Of a stretch of DNA of 64,000 bases, positions 35,306 through 44,522 are shown piece by piece. The notes beneath the pieces are model-generated. The model worked only from the letters and a program-made list of their open reading frames with translations, did no database searches and was not told where the DNA came from. The stretch spans positions 1,037,501-1,101,500 of the forward strand of contig NZ_JBGGGT010000001.1 in the NCBI RefSeq assembly GCF_041276405.1. The letters are read 5' to 3'. The position numbers were made by a program, and so were the translations under genes. The stretch comes from Microvirga sp. TS319 (GTDB lineage: Bacteria; Pseudomonadota; Alphaproteobacteria; Rhizobiales; Beijerinckiaceae). Position 1 is the stretch's first letter. Every line of letters starts with the position of its first letter.

Positions 35306-35713
35306 AGGACACATCCGTATCGGACTGACTCAACCAGGATGATCCTCGCGCCTGCCGACCGGCGGGGCTCCGAGAAGGGTCCCGCAAGATGATGCCTATC
35401 TCGAATGAGTGTCCGATGTCTCCAGCTTAAGTGATGAACGTACTCGTAAGGCGTGAGGCCAGATCCAAGACTTGCGCAGCCGTACGAGGAACCGCCGGCA
35501 CGCGCCAGCTCCGGACCTCGCGTTCTTTGACGGCCGGACGGGCTAGTACTGGGGACCCGCTGTCCATCCGACCGATGGTCTTGCTGGGCGAGAGCATCGA
35601 ACGCGGGATGTGGGGACGGGTTTTGCGTGAAAAGACGCTCGAGACCGTAGGCCGACAGCATCGGATATGGGTTCGATTTCACATCCGATGCTGTAATTGC
35701 CAGTGGCCGATGA
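35306..35713. other. Intergenic with two repeat-like hairpins (repeat family, divergent form)
   Basis: This gap of about 400 bases between convergent genes carries two hairpins related to the repeat family: 35592-35640 (GAGCATCGAACGCGGGA...TTTTGCGTGAAAAGACGCTC) and 35655-35694, whose arms ACAGCATCGGAT and ATCCGATGCTGT pair perfectly over 12 bases. The first resembles the copy at 44334. Nothing gene-like seen in the rest. Confidence 0.6.
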
Positions 35714-36343
35714 TCACTTCCGCGTGGAGGACCGCCTGCCGCCCTTCCGGCTATTGCCGCTGCCCTCGCCCGCCGAACCGCCGAGTGCACTCGTCACGAC
35801 CTCCCCTGCAGCTCCGATGGCAGCCGCTGCGACCTCCAGCGGAGCAGCAACGATCTCGGCGCCGAGACTTCCTGCGGCCGACACGGCATCCCTGCCTTGC
35901 TGGGCCACACGGCCCTGCCCCTGTTCGCTGCCCTGCGGCTTCTCGAGCACGTTCGCGACGGCCCTGAGAGCCTCGGCCATGACAGCGCGTGCCTGCGGCG
36001 AGGTGAGCGTTGTCTCAAGAGTCGAGAGCCATGCCATCGGGTTCAGCATGCTGCCCTGCGACCGCGAGCGGGCCTGTGTCGCGGAACGTGACCTCGACGC
36101 GCCGGAGGTCGAGCGTGCCGCCGTGCGTGACCCTGCGGAGGAACGGGCCTTCGCCGGAACAGCCTGGGACTTCGTCGCGGACCGGGAGCCGGCCATCGCC
36201 TTGGGCTGCGCACGCATAGCCTTGGGCTGCGCACGCTTGGCAGTGGTGGTCCCTTTCTTAGTGACACTTCGGGAGGAGGACTTCTCCGACGCCTTCCGGC
36301 TCCTACTAGGTTGGGAAGTGCCATCCTTCTTGTTCGTAGCCAT
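35714..36343 (-). CDS. Basic histone-H1-like / low-complexity protein
   Basis: The start is the ATG at 36343, five bases after AAGGA. The 209-residue product has a long Lys/Arg/Ser/Ala-rich N-terminal half with a tandem repeat (RAQPKAM twice) and many S-R pairs, then a helical C-terminal part (about 98-190) rich in alanine with few aromatic residues, and a basic end (GGRRSSTRK). This fits a DNA-binding or polymer-coating protein like bacterial H1-type proteins; the helical part is also reminiscent of phasins. No catalytic motif. Function unassigned. Confidence 0.6.
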   Translation of the reverse strand: MATNKKDGTSQPSRSRKASEKSSSRSVTKKGTTTAKRAQPKAMRAQPKAMAGSRSATKSQAVPAKARSSAGSRTAARSTSGASRSRSATQARSRSQGSMLNPMAWLSTLETTLTSPQARAVMAEALRAVANVLEKPQGSEQGQGRVAQQGRDAVSAAGSLGAEIVAAPLEVAAAAIGAAGEVVTSALGGSAGEGSGNSRKGGRRSSTRK

Positions 36344-36696
36344 TGTCATTCCTTCATCTGCTAAGGCCGAAAGCGGCCGGGCCGAGGAGCAGTGATCCTC
36401 GACCATGATAATGACAACGTGGCCGTTCGGTTCACTCGCGCAAGACGACCCTGTCACTTCGCACAGCTTTCGCCCCGAGACATCCGGCAGCAATTACATG
36501 CAATGGAATCGTCACGGATCCGGTTCTCGCGTTGGTCTCCAGGAGTTCCGGACGCCTCTTTTGTTCGCGTCCGCTTGAGCCTGATTGCCAGATGTGCCGT
36601 GAACCTCGCGTCCTTTAACCATGTGGCGACCAGTTCCATCCTACGGTTTGTCCGACTCATCAAAGACATGCAGCATTGTCACAGGAGCGGGACTGA
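36344..36696. other. Intergenic, nothing recognised
   Basis: About 350 bases between the divergent histone-like and exonuclease genes. Presumably promoters for both; no convincing element, repeat or gene-like frame seen. Confidence 0.4.
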
Positions 36697-37704
36697 ATGC
36701 GGGGACAGGCCGATCTCTTTCAAGGACTGGACGTGATCGCTCCATCCGTCCAGAAGCCCGTCACCTCTGACATCCAGCTTAAGCCTCAAGGGCAAAGGCG
36801 AGCGTTCCGATTGGACCCGGCCAATTTCGAAATGGCCGCCGATAGCCTCGAGGCGAGCGGGCAATATCGCATTCTCCGCCGCCTCCTTCCTCGGCCCGTG
36901 ACCGCGTCCCGCATCGCGCTTCCAGGCGGAAAGCTCGCCGTCATCGTGGACACCGAAACCACAGGTCTCGACCATACGCGCGACGAGGTCATCGAGATTG
37001 GGATGGTGGCGTTCTCGTATGATGAGGATGGCCGCATCGGCGAGGTCGTCGGCACCTTCAATGCTCTGCGAGAACCATCCGTCCCGATTACGCCCGAGAT
37101 CACGCGTCTGACCGGGATAACGCCCGACATGGTCAGAGGCCAGTCGATCGACTTGGACGCCGTTGAGGCCTTCATCCAGCCGGCCCACCTGGTGATCGCC
37201 CACAACGCTCGCTTCGATCGTCCCTTCTGTGAGCGCTTGATCCATGGATTTTCGTTGAAGGCGTGGGCCTGCTCCCATGCGGAGGTATCCTGGTCCAACT
37301 TCGGCTTCGAGGGCTCGAAGTTAGGATATCTGCTCTCCCAATGCGGCTGGTTTCATCAGGGCCATCGCGCCGTCGAGGACTGCCATGCGCTTCTCGAGGT
37401 GCTGGCCGCTTCTCTGCCCGGCGATGCGGGCAGCGCCATGTCCCATCTTCTGATTTCGGCGCGTAAAGCCCTGCTGCGGATTTGGGCGGAAGGCAGCCCC
37501 TTCGAGATGAAAGATGAGCTTAAGAAGCGGGGCTATCGCTGGAATGATGGCACAAACGGTCGCCCCAAATCCTGGTTCATTGAAATCGCCGAAGACGCGT
37601 ACGAGATGGAACTGACCTTTCTGCGGCGGGAGATTTACCGCCGGGACGTGGAGCCGTTCACCCAGAAGATCACAGCCTTCGAGCGTTTCCGCTCAACTTC
37701 TTGA
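36697..37704 (+). CDS. DEDDh 3'-5' exonuclease (DNA polymerase III epsilon-like)
   Basis: The 335-residue product has AGGAG upstream of its ATG. After about 75 residues of unique N-terminus comes the exonuclease domain with DEDDh residues Asp85 and Glu87 (DTETTG), Asp174 (HNARFD), and His223/Asp228 (HRAVEDCHA). Such enzymes remove nucleotides from the 3' end of DNA or RNA using two metal ions. The C-terminal region (about 255-320) with LKKRGYRWND and KSWFIEI is a distinct conserved-looking module unlike DnaQ itself. DnaQ proper is shorter and lacks this tail, so this is a repair or accessory exonuclease. Confidence 0.82.
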   Translation: MRGQADLFQGLDVIAPSVQKPVTSDIQLKPQGQRRAFRLDPANFEMAADSLEASGQYRILRRLLPRPVTASRIALPGGKLAVIVDTETTGLDHTRDEVIEIGMVAFSYDEDGRIGEVVGTFNALREPSVPITPEITRLTGITPDMVRGQSIDLDAVEAFIQPAHLVIAHNARFDRPFCERLIHGFSLKAWACSHAEVSWSNFGFEGSKLGYLLSQCGWFHQGHRAVEDCHALLEVLAASLPGDAGSAMSHLLISARKALLRIWAEGSPFEMKDELKKRGYRWNDGTNGRPKSWFIEIAEDAYEMELTFLRREIYRRDVEPFTQKITAFERFRSTS

Positions 37705-37769
37705 TTTAGCCTCATCCACCACGAGAGTGTTCATGGAGGTCCGAGACCGCCGAACACGCAGTCGGCCTC

Positions 37770-39629
37770 TCACTCACACCGGACGAAAACGCTGATCCGG
37801 CTGGCTGCATCGGCCAAGTCCGGCGGCGACAAGCGCATCGGGCTGGCGGAGGTCCGAGGGGCGATTCGGGCGCTTTCCAGAAAGGTCGCAAGCGTTCCTG
37901 CCTTGATGGCGAAGTTCACGTTCTGAGGAACATCACCGATCGCGACGACCGTTGTGAGCGCATTGAGTTTCGACGTGACCACGCCCACCACGTTCCCGTT
38001 CTCGTCCATGAGCGGACCGCCGCTGTTCCCTGGTTGAACAGGGCTCGAGATCTGGAGGAAGCGGGAATCGTCCGCGATGCCCGCGAGCGCGGTCACATTG
38101 CCAAGGGTGAAATTACCGGAGCTTGCAAGGACACTGTTCAATGGGAACCCGAAGGCCGCAACGCTCTCGCCCAGACGAACTCCTATGCGAATAGAAGCGG
38201 TCGTATCGGGTGCGTAGTCGAGCTTCAGCAGAGCAAGATCATTGGTCGTGTCCCGGGAGATGACCCTCGCAGGAAGCGGCGAGCCGTTGGCAGGCTTGAT
38301 TTGGATGGCCGTGCACCCTTCGATCACGTGGTTGTTCGTGACGACGTGTCCCTCTTGCGTTACGAAGAAACCGGTTCCCGAGGATGAGCTCTTGCCTTCC
38401 TGAGGAGCCGGACCGGGCGCGATCGGTGCGGGCCTTGCAACTGCGACATTCTCCGGGCGCGGCGCCGAAGTGCTTTTCGGGAGATACCCCTCCTGCTCAA
38501 GGTGCTTGCGCAAGGCTACCGGGAACGAAATGGTGCGCTCCTTCCCGTCAGGGCAGGAGCCGTTCACCTTTGCAACCGTGCATTCGGTCAGGGGCCAATC
38601 GCTGGATCGGTCGTACAGAGGAAGCATTCGGCTCCAGGCATCCTCAAACTCGCCGACAACAGACTTCGTTGCGACCCATGCTGCCAGAAATCCGTTGGAG
38701 TGCCAGAGACGCGGCTCCCGGGTCGCGAGGTACTCGATCCGGAAGAGCTCCTGGCGCATATAGGCTCGAAAGTCCGGATGCATCGTTACATCGATAAGAC
38801 GCTCGCCGGAGAGCTTTGAAATCGTCTCCGGGGCCCAGGAGCCAGCATAGGGGGCAAAGGCGTAGAGGAAGCTCTGATCGACGCTCAACAGCTCGGCGGC
38901 GCCATCGCCGTCGATGTCATCGAAAGTGTAGCCGCCGTCTCCGTCGATCGTCTTGCCTTGAACGACGCGCCACTCCGGCCCGATCTTCGTTGCGATCTTC
39001 GTGACCGTGCAACAATGTGCGCCGCCCCAGAATGACGAAAAGATGACCTGCGGCTCGGGATTGGTTGGATCGAGGCGCGCGACGGAGACCTCGGCGTTCG
39101 GAACCTCGTTCGAGCTCTCCTCGAGGCGAGCCGAGAAAGCGAGGCGACCATTCGCGTGTCCGGACAGGACGGGGAACCGTCCACCGCCGCTGTCGCTCGG
39201 AAGGCTCGAGATATCGAGAACCAGCTCGCCGGTGCGCAAGACAGCTTGCTTCGAGCCGTCATACTTCGCCTGAGCGAGCGGCGTGAAGGTCGAAGGCCGC
39301 CAGACCTCGGAGATGTATCCCTGGCCCTTGGTAATGATCGTGTCATCCGGGATCTCGCCCGCCCGGACCAAGGCGTCCTTGTAAGCACGAGGATTTGGAA
39401 TTCGCTCGGGACCGGCGACGATGGCGTACCAGCCATTGGTCGCCTGCATGACCCTGATATTGGGGAATCGCCACCGGAACACGCGTGCGACACCGACAGC
39501 CTCGTCAACACTCTGCCGGCTCGCGAAGGCGACCCATCGCGCATCGCCTGAAAGCGTATACGAGCTCGCCCGAACCGGCGAGCTGAACGCACAAACGGCG
39601 ATCGCGGAAACAACAGAGACGAGACGCAT
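37770..39629 (-). CDS. Exported trypsin-like serine protease with N-terminal SPOR-like and repeat-like regions
   Basis: The 619-residue product has a signal peptide ending near residue 21. Residues about 28-110 look like a SPOR-type fold (ARWVAFASRQSVDEAVGVAR and GWYAIVAGP). A middle region holds two calcium-loop-like stretches (DGDGGYTFDDIDGDGAAE) as in FG-GAP/VCBS repeats. After a proline-rich linker (390-412) comes a trypsin-like domain with His434 (TNNHVIEG), Asp464 (NDLALLKLD) and Ser536 (QPGNSGGP). No PDZ domain follows, unlike DegP. It should act in the periplasm or at the envelope; the SPOR-like part may target peptidoglycan. Confidence 0.8.
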   Translation of the reverse strand: MRLVSVVSAIAVCAFSSPVRASSYTLSGDARWVAFASRQSVDEAVGVARVFRWRFPNIRVMQATNGWYAIVAGPERIPNPRAYKDALVRAGEIPDDTIITKGQGYISEVWRPSTFTPLAQAKYDGSKQAVLRTGELVLDISSLPSDSGGGRFPVLSGHANGRLAFSARLEESSNEVPNAEVSVARLDPTNPEPQVIFSSFWGGAHCCTVTKIATKIGPEWRVVQGKTIDGDGGYTFDDIDGDGAAELLSVDQSFLYAFAPYAGSWAPETISKLSGERLIDVTMHPDFRAYMRQELFRIEYLATREPRLWHSNGFLAAWVATKSVVGEFEDAWSRMLPLYDRSSDWPLTECTVAKVNGSCPDGKERTISFPVALRKHLEQEGYLPKSTSAPRPENVAVARPAPIAPGPAPQEGKSSSSGTGFFVTQEGHVVTNNHVIEGCTAIQIKPANGSPLPARVISRDTTNDLALLKLDYAPDTTASIRIGVRLGESVAAFGFPLNSVLASSGNFTLGNVTALAGIADDSRFLQISSPVQPGNSGGPLMDENGNVVGVVTSKLNALTTVVAIGDVPQNVNFAIKAGTLATFLESARIAPRTSASPMRLSPPDLADAASRISVFVRCE

Positions 39630-40052
39630 GAGCCACCCCTAACGGCACCCGTTCAGCCGCTGCCGCGCTGGCATGTCAGCTTAGAACAAGTTTCGGGTGA
39701 CCGAGGGCACGCTACTCCACATATCGGTTTCGGGATAGGCAGAGGAGCCGCACTCGTGCAGGAAGGGGGGCCTCGTAACGGAGTCGTTCACAGACTGTGA
39801 CCCATAGATCCGCGCCCTTGATCCAACGCCCTCTGCTCACCCGGTTGCGGCACTCTTCTCCTGCCTCGAACATCGGCCCTAAAACCGGGGTCCGCTTTCC
39901 GCTATCATGACCCGCCGGGTTCGCACGATGCGCTGGTCACCTCTGCTACGGCGCATCGTGTCTCGTGGCGCGGCGAGAGCATAAGGGCATCACCCCCAAA
40001 GCGGACCGGGCAGGCGCCGCGTCATGCGTGTCGGGGATTATCCGGCGGGAGA
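39630..40052. other. Intergenic with a degenerate repeat copy
   Basis: This 420-base gap separates the protease gene (leftward) from the end of the CoA-transferase gene. At about 39877-39935 it contains a decayed copy of the second hairpin of the repeat family (AAAACCGGGGTCCGCTTT ... TTCGCACGATGCGC), interrupted by unrelated bases, and a further GCGCATCGTG at 39951. No gene-like frame. Confidence 0.5.
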
Positions 40053-41288
40053 TCAGGCATTACCACAGACCACCTTGGATGCGACCAGGTCGGCATATCG
40101 GGCGTCATCGATCCCAATTTCGGACAGCACCACCCGGTTATGTTCGCCAAGCCTTGGAGCGGGTGTCCTGATGGAGCCGGGCGTACGTTCGAGCCGGGGC
40201 ACGACATGATGCATCGGCAGGACGCCCATGTCCGGATCGGGATAGTCGGAAACCACCTCACGCGCGATGAAGTGCGGGTCATCGAGGATCTGGGAGGTAT
40301 CGTAGATCGGGCCGATCGTGACTTCCGCCGCCTCGAAGAAGGCGACGTTCTCCGCCTGCGTCCGCTCGGCGATGAAGACGCCGATGATGGCGTCCAGCTC
40401 CTCGGCGTTCCTGACCCGGTCGGCATTCGTCCGGAACCGGGGATCGTCGATGAGGTCCGGCCGCCCGATGGACCGGAACAGGCGTTCGGCCATCTTCTGG
40501 ATCGAGGCGGAAAGGCTCACGTACCGGCCGTCCCTGCATCGATAGGCATTGCGCGGAGCCGAGTTCGTCGAACGGCTTCCCGTGCGCGGCTTGACCTTGC
40601 CGGTAAGCCGGTAGTTGGCGGATTGAGGTCCGAGGATCGAGAAGAGCGGGTCGAGCAATGGCAGGTCGATGACCTGTCCCTGTCCGCCCTTCAGCTCCAC
40701 CTCGCGCAAGGCGATCATGGCCGCGGAGGCGCCGTAGATGCCGGCGATGCCATCGGCGAGATACATCGGGGGAAGGACGGGTTCCCGGTCGGCGAAACCG
40801 TTGATGGCTGCAAATCCGGAGATGCCTTCCACCACGGTGCCGAACCCGGGACGCTGGCTGTAGGGACCATCCTGACCCCAACCCGAGATGCGCATGACCA
40901 CGAGCCTCGGATTGAGCTTCAGCAAGGTATCGGGGTCGAGCCCCATCTTCTCGAGAACGCCGGGCCGGAAGCTCTCGATGAACATATCGGAGGAGGGTAC
41001 GAGAGCCTTGATGATCTCGCAGGCTTGAGGATTTCTCAGGTTGAGGCAGAGACTCTTCTTGTTGCGGGCGTAGACCTTCCAGTGCGTGCTGACGCCTTCG
41101 GTCTTCCAGGCTCGCAGCGTGTCGCCCTCGGGCGGCTCGACCTTGATCACCTCGGCGCCGAAATCGGCCAGCATCTGCGTGCAGACATTGCCCGCGAAGA
41201 GGCGCGAAAGATCGAGGATCCGCAGACCGTCCAGAGTGCCGTGCATTTCTGGGCGATAGTCGCGCTGGTGAAGTTTCGAGGACACCAT
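40053..41288 (-). CDS. Class III CoA-transferase (CaiB/BaiF family)
   Basis: The start is the ATG at 41288, one base after the lyase stop and with GGAGGGG upstream; the frame beyond it is shadow. The 411-residue product opens with the family's LDGLRILDLSRLFAGNVCTQMLADFGAEVIKVEPP and has RNKKSLCLNL and PPMYLADGIAG with the probable catalytic aspartate. These enzymes move CoA between carboxylic acids. Its partner is a CitE-type lyase, so it would activate a branched or hydroxy dicarboxylic acid (for example citramalate or malate) for cleavage. Confidence 0.87.
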   Translation of the reverse strand: MVSSKLHQRDYRPEMHGTLDGLRILDLSRLFAGNVCTQMLADFGAEVIKVEPPEGDTLRAWKTEGVSTHWKVYARNKKSLCLNLRNPQACEIIKALVPSSDMFIESFRPGVLEKMGLDPDTLLKLNPRLVVMRISGWGQDGPYSQRPGFGTVVEGISGFAAINGFADREPVLPPMYLADGIAGIYGASAAMIALREVELKGGQGQVIDLPLLDPLFSILGPQSANYRLTGKVKPRTGSRSTNSAPRNAYRCRDGRYVSLSASIQKMAERLFRSIGRPDLIDDPRFRTNADRVRNAEELDAIIGVFIAERTQAENVAFFEAAEVTIGPIYDTSQILDDPHFIAREVVSDYPDPDMGVLPMHHVVPRLERTPGSIRTPAPRLGEHNRVVLSEIGIDDARYADLVASKVVCGNA

Positions 41289-41289
41289 G

Positions 41290-42180
41290 TCAGCGCCCCT
41301 CCCCGGTCCGATCGGGATTGAATTGCTCGGCGAGGGCAACGACGGCCCGCGCACTGACGAGGAATGGTTCGTCGATCATCTGTCCGTCTACCACGAAGGC
41401 TCCGACGCCCTTTGCGGCGGCCTCCTCCCCGGCAGCCAGGATCCGGCGGGCCCTTTCGACCTCGGCCCGACGGGGCATGAAGCACTCGTTGGCAATGGGA
41501 ATCTGCGTGGGATGGATGCAGCTCTTGCCCGAAAATCCGAGACTGCGCGCTTCCTCACATTCTTCGCGATACCTCTCCGGCTTGGCCACGACGGCATAAG
41601 CTCCGTCGTAAGCCGGAACCTTCGCCTCTGCCGCAGCCAACCGAATCGCCATTCGAACATAGCCCAAGGCCTTCGGATCAGATCGGTCGATGCCGCATGG
41701 CTCGAACAGATCCGCATAGCCGACCTGAAGTCCGACGATACGTGGGTCCGCGGTCGCGATGTCGGCGGCACGACGCAAGCCTTTCGGCGTCTCGATATTG
41801 GCGAGAATCCCGATGGGACGCTCCATGCCCGCAGCAGCCTCGAGACGGGCAAGCGCACGGGCAGCCTCCCGGACTTCGTCACTGCTCTCCACCATCGGCA
41901 GGTTCAGGACATCAAGGCCGGGTCCGACGATCACTTCGAGGTCGTCCTCGAACAATCCACTCGAAAGACCGTTCGAACGCACGACGACGATCTGGCGATC
42001 CTCCGCCAAGCGGCCTCGCAGGAACGATCCTACAGCGGTTCGCGCCTCGGCCTTGCAATCCGCTGCGACCGCATCCTCGAGGTCGAACGACAGTGCATCG
42101 GCTGCGGACGCGGCCGCCTTGGCGAAGAGTTCCGGGCGTGAGCCGGGCACGAAAAGCTTGCTCCGCATCAGACGTTGCAT
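41290..42180 (-). CDS. HpcH/HpaI-family CoA-ester lyase (CitE-like)
   Basis: The 296-residue product has the (beta/alpha)8 CitE-like pattern: RSKLFVPGSRPELF start, FDLEDAVA with the metal acid, VVVRSNGL with the substrate arginine, ILANIETPKGL, and KSCIHPTQIPIAN. Known relatives cleave malyl-CoA, citramalyl-CoA or 3-hydroxy-3-methylglutaryl-like thioesters to acetyl-CoA plus an oxo acid. It follows the TTT binding-protein gene and directly precedes the CoA-transferase gene, forming an activation-and-cleavage pair. A hydratase is missing, so a hydroxy acid is the likely substrate. Confidence 0.87.
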   Translation of the reverse strand: MQRLMRSKLFVPGSRPELFAKAAASAADALSFDLEDAVAADCKAEARTAVGSFLRGRLAEDRQIVVVRSNGLSSGLFEDDLEVIVGPGLDVLNLPMVESSDEVREAARALARLEAAAGMERPIGILANIETPKGLRRAADIATADPRIVGLQVGYADLFEPCGIDRSDPKALGYVRMAIRLAAAEAKVPAYDGAYAVVAKPERYREECEEARSLGFSGKSCIHPTQIPIANECFMPRRAEVERARRILAAGEEAAAKGVGAFVVDGQMIDEPFLVSARAVVALAEQFNPDRTGEGR

Positions 42181-42243
42181 GGGTCTTTCCCGAGATCCGA
42201 ATGGACGACATCACCACGTTGGCCGATGATGTCTTGGGTGCCG

Positions 42244-42295
42244 AACCTGAGGCGGGATGCGGTGGGTTTGCAACCGCGGCTGCCTGCCTCAGGTT
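42244..42295 (-). terminator. Long hairpin between TTT binding-protein and lyase genes
   Basis: AACCTGAGGC (42244-42253) pairs perfectly with GCCTCAGGTT (42286-42295), and an inner GCGGT/ACCGC stem adds stability. It lies 23 bases after the binding-protein stop in the direction of transcription. No T-run follows on that strand, so it may protect the upstream mRNA rather than end transcription. Confidence 0.55.
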
Positions 42296-42318
42296 TGTTT
42301 TCAATCGATCAGCAACCG

Positions 42319-43284
42319 CTATTTCAGGAGGCCGAGCTCTCCCAGCGCGGTCTTCATCATGGCCTGCTGCTCTTGCAGGAAGGCACCGAACCCTTCCCCG
42401 TTCCGATAGGCGCCGATCCAGCCGTTCCGCTCGAGGGCCGCCTTCCAGGTCGGGGTTTCAATCATCTTCTCGATTGCCGCGCTCAGTTCCCGCTTCTCGG
42501 CGTCACTGGCCTGCTTCCGGGCCAACAGCCCGCGCCAGGTTCCGATCTCGACATCGACGCCCTGCTCTTTCAGCGTCGGAACATCGAGGTCGGCGAGACG
42601 CTCACCGGATGACACCGCGAGAGCCCGCACCTTGCCGGACTTGATCTGCGATGCGAATTCCGGCACGCCACCGATGCCGGCCGTCACGTGACCGCCCAGA
42701 ATGGCTGCAACCTGTTCGCCACCGCCGGCATAGTTGATCGCGTTGGTCTTGCTGGCGTCCCCCGCGACCGCTTTCGTGATCTGTCCTGCGATGACGTGAT
42801 CGAGCCCGCCTGCGGATCCCACGGCCCATGTGACAGAGGCGGGATTGGCCTTCACCTTGGCGGTGAGATCGGCCAGCGTCTTGATATCGGAATTGGTCGG
42901 CACCACCACCACACTGTACTCGCGCAGAAGCAGGGCGAGAGGTGCGGCGTCCTCCAGCGTGACCGGTGGCTTGGTCGTCAGGATCGCCCCGACCGTGGTG
43001 ACGCCGATCGTAAGAAGCCCGGGACCACGGTTCTGTCCGTTCACGAACTGAGCGAGCCCGATAGCCCCGCCGGCGCCGGGAACGTTCAAGACCTGGATGC
43101 CGGAAGCAAGGCCAGCCTCCATCAGAGCCTCTCTGACGGCTCGGGAGGTCTGGTCAAAGCCACTGCCCGGATTGGCCGGGGCGATAATCTCAAGACCTTT
43201 GATCTGCGCATGGGCTGGTGCAGTAGCTGCAATGGCCAGGGCAGCGAGGGCGAACAAAGCGGTTCGACGGCGAACGAACGTCAT
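42319..43284 (-). CDS. Tripartite tricarboxylate transporter substrate-binding protein (Bug family)
   Basis: The 321-residue product has GGGAGAG upstream, a signal peptide ending near AHA, and the Bug-family plan: IIAPANPGSGFDQTSRAVREAL, NVPGAGGAIGLAQFV, AGGLDHVIAGQI and GIGGVPEFASQI. These proteins bind carboxylated compounds for TctAB membrane subunits. No tctA or tctB gene is in the window, so it is an orphan that would need a distant partner. Its position before a lyase and a CoA-transferase points to a di- or tricarboxylic acid. Confidence 0.88.
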   Translation of the reverse strand: MTFVRRRTALFALAALAIAATAPAHAQIKGLEIIAPANPGSGFDQTSRAVREALMEAGLASGIQVLNVPGAGGAIGLAQFVNGQNRGPGLLTIGVTTVGAILTTKPPVTLEDAAPLALLLREYSVVVVPTNSDIKTLADLTAKVKANPASVTWAVGSAGGLDHVIAGQITKAVAGDASKTNAINYAGGGEQVAAILGGHVTAGIGGVPEFASQIKSGKVRALAVSSGERLADLDVPTLKEQGVDVEIGTWRGLLARKQASDAEKRELSAAIEKMIETPTWKAALERNGWIGAYRNGEGFGAFLQEQQAMMKTALGELGLLK

Positions 43285-43434
43285 GATTTCTCTCCCATGT
43301 GGCTGAGGCCTTTCAAGTAGACCTCTTTACAGGCTGGCTCCGGAACGGACGATCCAACGGAGGAAGAATAACGATCGCCGATATGATGGGAAAAGCTGGC
43401 CTTTTCCAACTTAAGAAGATAGTTTTTCCATCTT

Positions 43435-44304
43435 ATGGATACCGAATTTCTCAGGACCTTCGTGATTGTCGTCGAGGGCGGCTCGATCGCAGAGGCGGCT
43501 CGCCGCCTCAATCTGACGCCGGCCTCCGTAGCCCTGCGCATGCGCACGTTGGAAAAGGAGTTTGGAGCACGCCTTCTCGTCCGCTCCGGCCGGACCGTGA
43601 CGCCAACGGAAGCCGGACGCGCCCTGACCGAACTGGGGCGCAACCTGCTGCGCGACGTCGGCAATCTCAAGTCGGCCCTGACGACCGAAACGCCCTCCGG
43701 AGAGATCCGGATCGGCGCAGTTCCAACTGCCATTACGGGATTGATGCCCAAAATCCTGACGGCCGTGCAGGACGCCTATCCGGGCCTGGAGATCCACATC
43801 GTTCCGGGCCAGTCGGCCGAGCTCCATTCCAAGGTGCTGAACGGCGAAGTCGATGGAGCCATCATCATCGAGCCCTATTTCGCACTGCCCAAGGCCTGCG
43901 GCTGGACGGTGCTGCGAGAGGAGCCCTTGCTGGTGATCGTGCCGTCGTCGATGGGTGGCCTGGACGCCCATACAGTCCTGGAGGCCGAACCGTTCATCCG
44001 CTATGGCCGCAGCTTATGGGGCGGCCGTCTGGTGGACAATTATCTCGCTCAGGCCAAGCTCCGGCCCCGCGAACGGTTCGAGCTTTCGACTCTCGATGCG
44101 ATTGCAGTCATGGTGGATCGGGGACTGGGGGTTTCGCTCGTTCCCGACTGGTCTCCGCCTTGGCCCGAAGGCCTTTCGTTGGCGAAACTGCCGCTTCCCT
44201 TGCCGGCCGAGCCGAGGCGGCTCGGCTTTCTGTGGATGAAGGGTTCGGCACGGATCCGCCTGTTGCGGATCTTTCTCGAACAGGCCGTCGCATCGCTCTC
44301 ATAG
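43435..44304 (+). CDS. LysR-family transcriptional regulator
   Basis: The 289-residue product has an N-terminal winged helix-turn-helix (GSIAEAARRLNLTPASVALRMRTLE) and the periplasmic-binding-like effector domain (IRIGAVPTAITGLMPKIL, LLVIVPSSMGGLD). It is divergent from the TTT binding-protein gene with a 150-base gap, the usual arrangement for a LysR activator controlling the divergent operon in response to its substrate. Confidence 0.9.
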   Translation: MDTEFLRTFVIVVEGGSIAEAARRLNLTPASVALRMRTLEKEFGARLLVRSGRTVTPTEAGRALTELGRNLLRDVGNLKSALTTETPSGEIRIGAVPTAITGLMPKILTAVQDAYPGLEIHIVPGQSAELHSKVLNGEVDGAIIIEPYFALPKACGWTVLREEPLLVIVPSSMGGLDAHTVLEAEPFIRYGRSLWGGRLVDNYLAQAKLRPRERFELSTLDAIAVMVDRGLGVSLVPDWSPPWPEGLSLAKLPLPLPAEPRRLGFLWMKGSARIRLLRIFLEQAVASLS

Positions 44305-44333
44305 GCCTTTGGACCTTGCGCCATGGCCCGGGC

Positions 44334-44440
44334 GCGAGCATCGAACGCGGGAAGTGGGAACCGGTTTCGCGTGAAAAGATGCTCGAAACATGGACTCGAT
44401 GAGCGCATCGTTCGAGCGGACCCGAAGGGCCGCACGATCC
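44334..44440. repeat. Divergent copy of the intergenic repeat
   Basis: First hairpin GCGAGCATCGAACGCGGGA...TTTCGCGTGAAAAGATGCTCG (44334-44386), second part GAGCGCATCGTTCGAGCGG...GGGCCGCACGATCC (44401-44440). It is closest to the element at 35592. It follows the LysR gene and precedes the thioesterase gene on the same strand. Confidence 0.65.
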
Positions 44441-44522
44441 TGTTCTTGTCACTGCCTCTCTATTGTCCCATGAACGGGCCGAACCGCTCGTGTTCCCCAA
44501 CTCCCCAGGAGACGAGAAGCGC

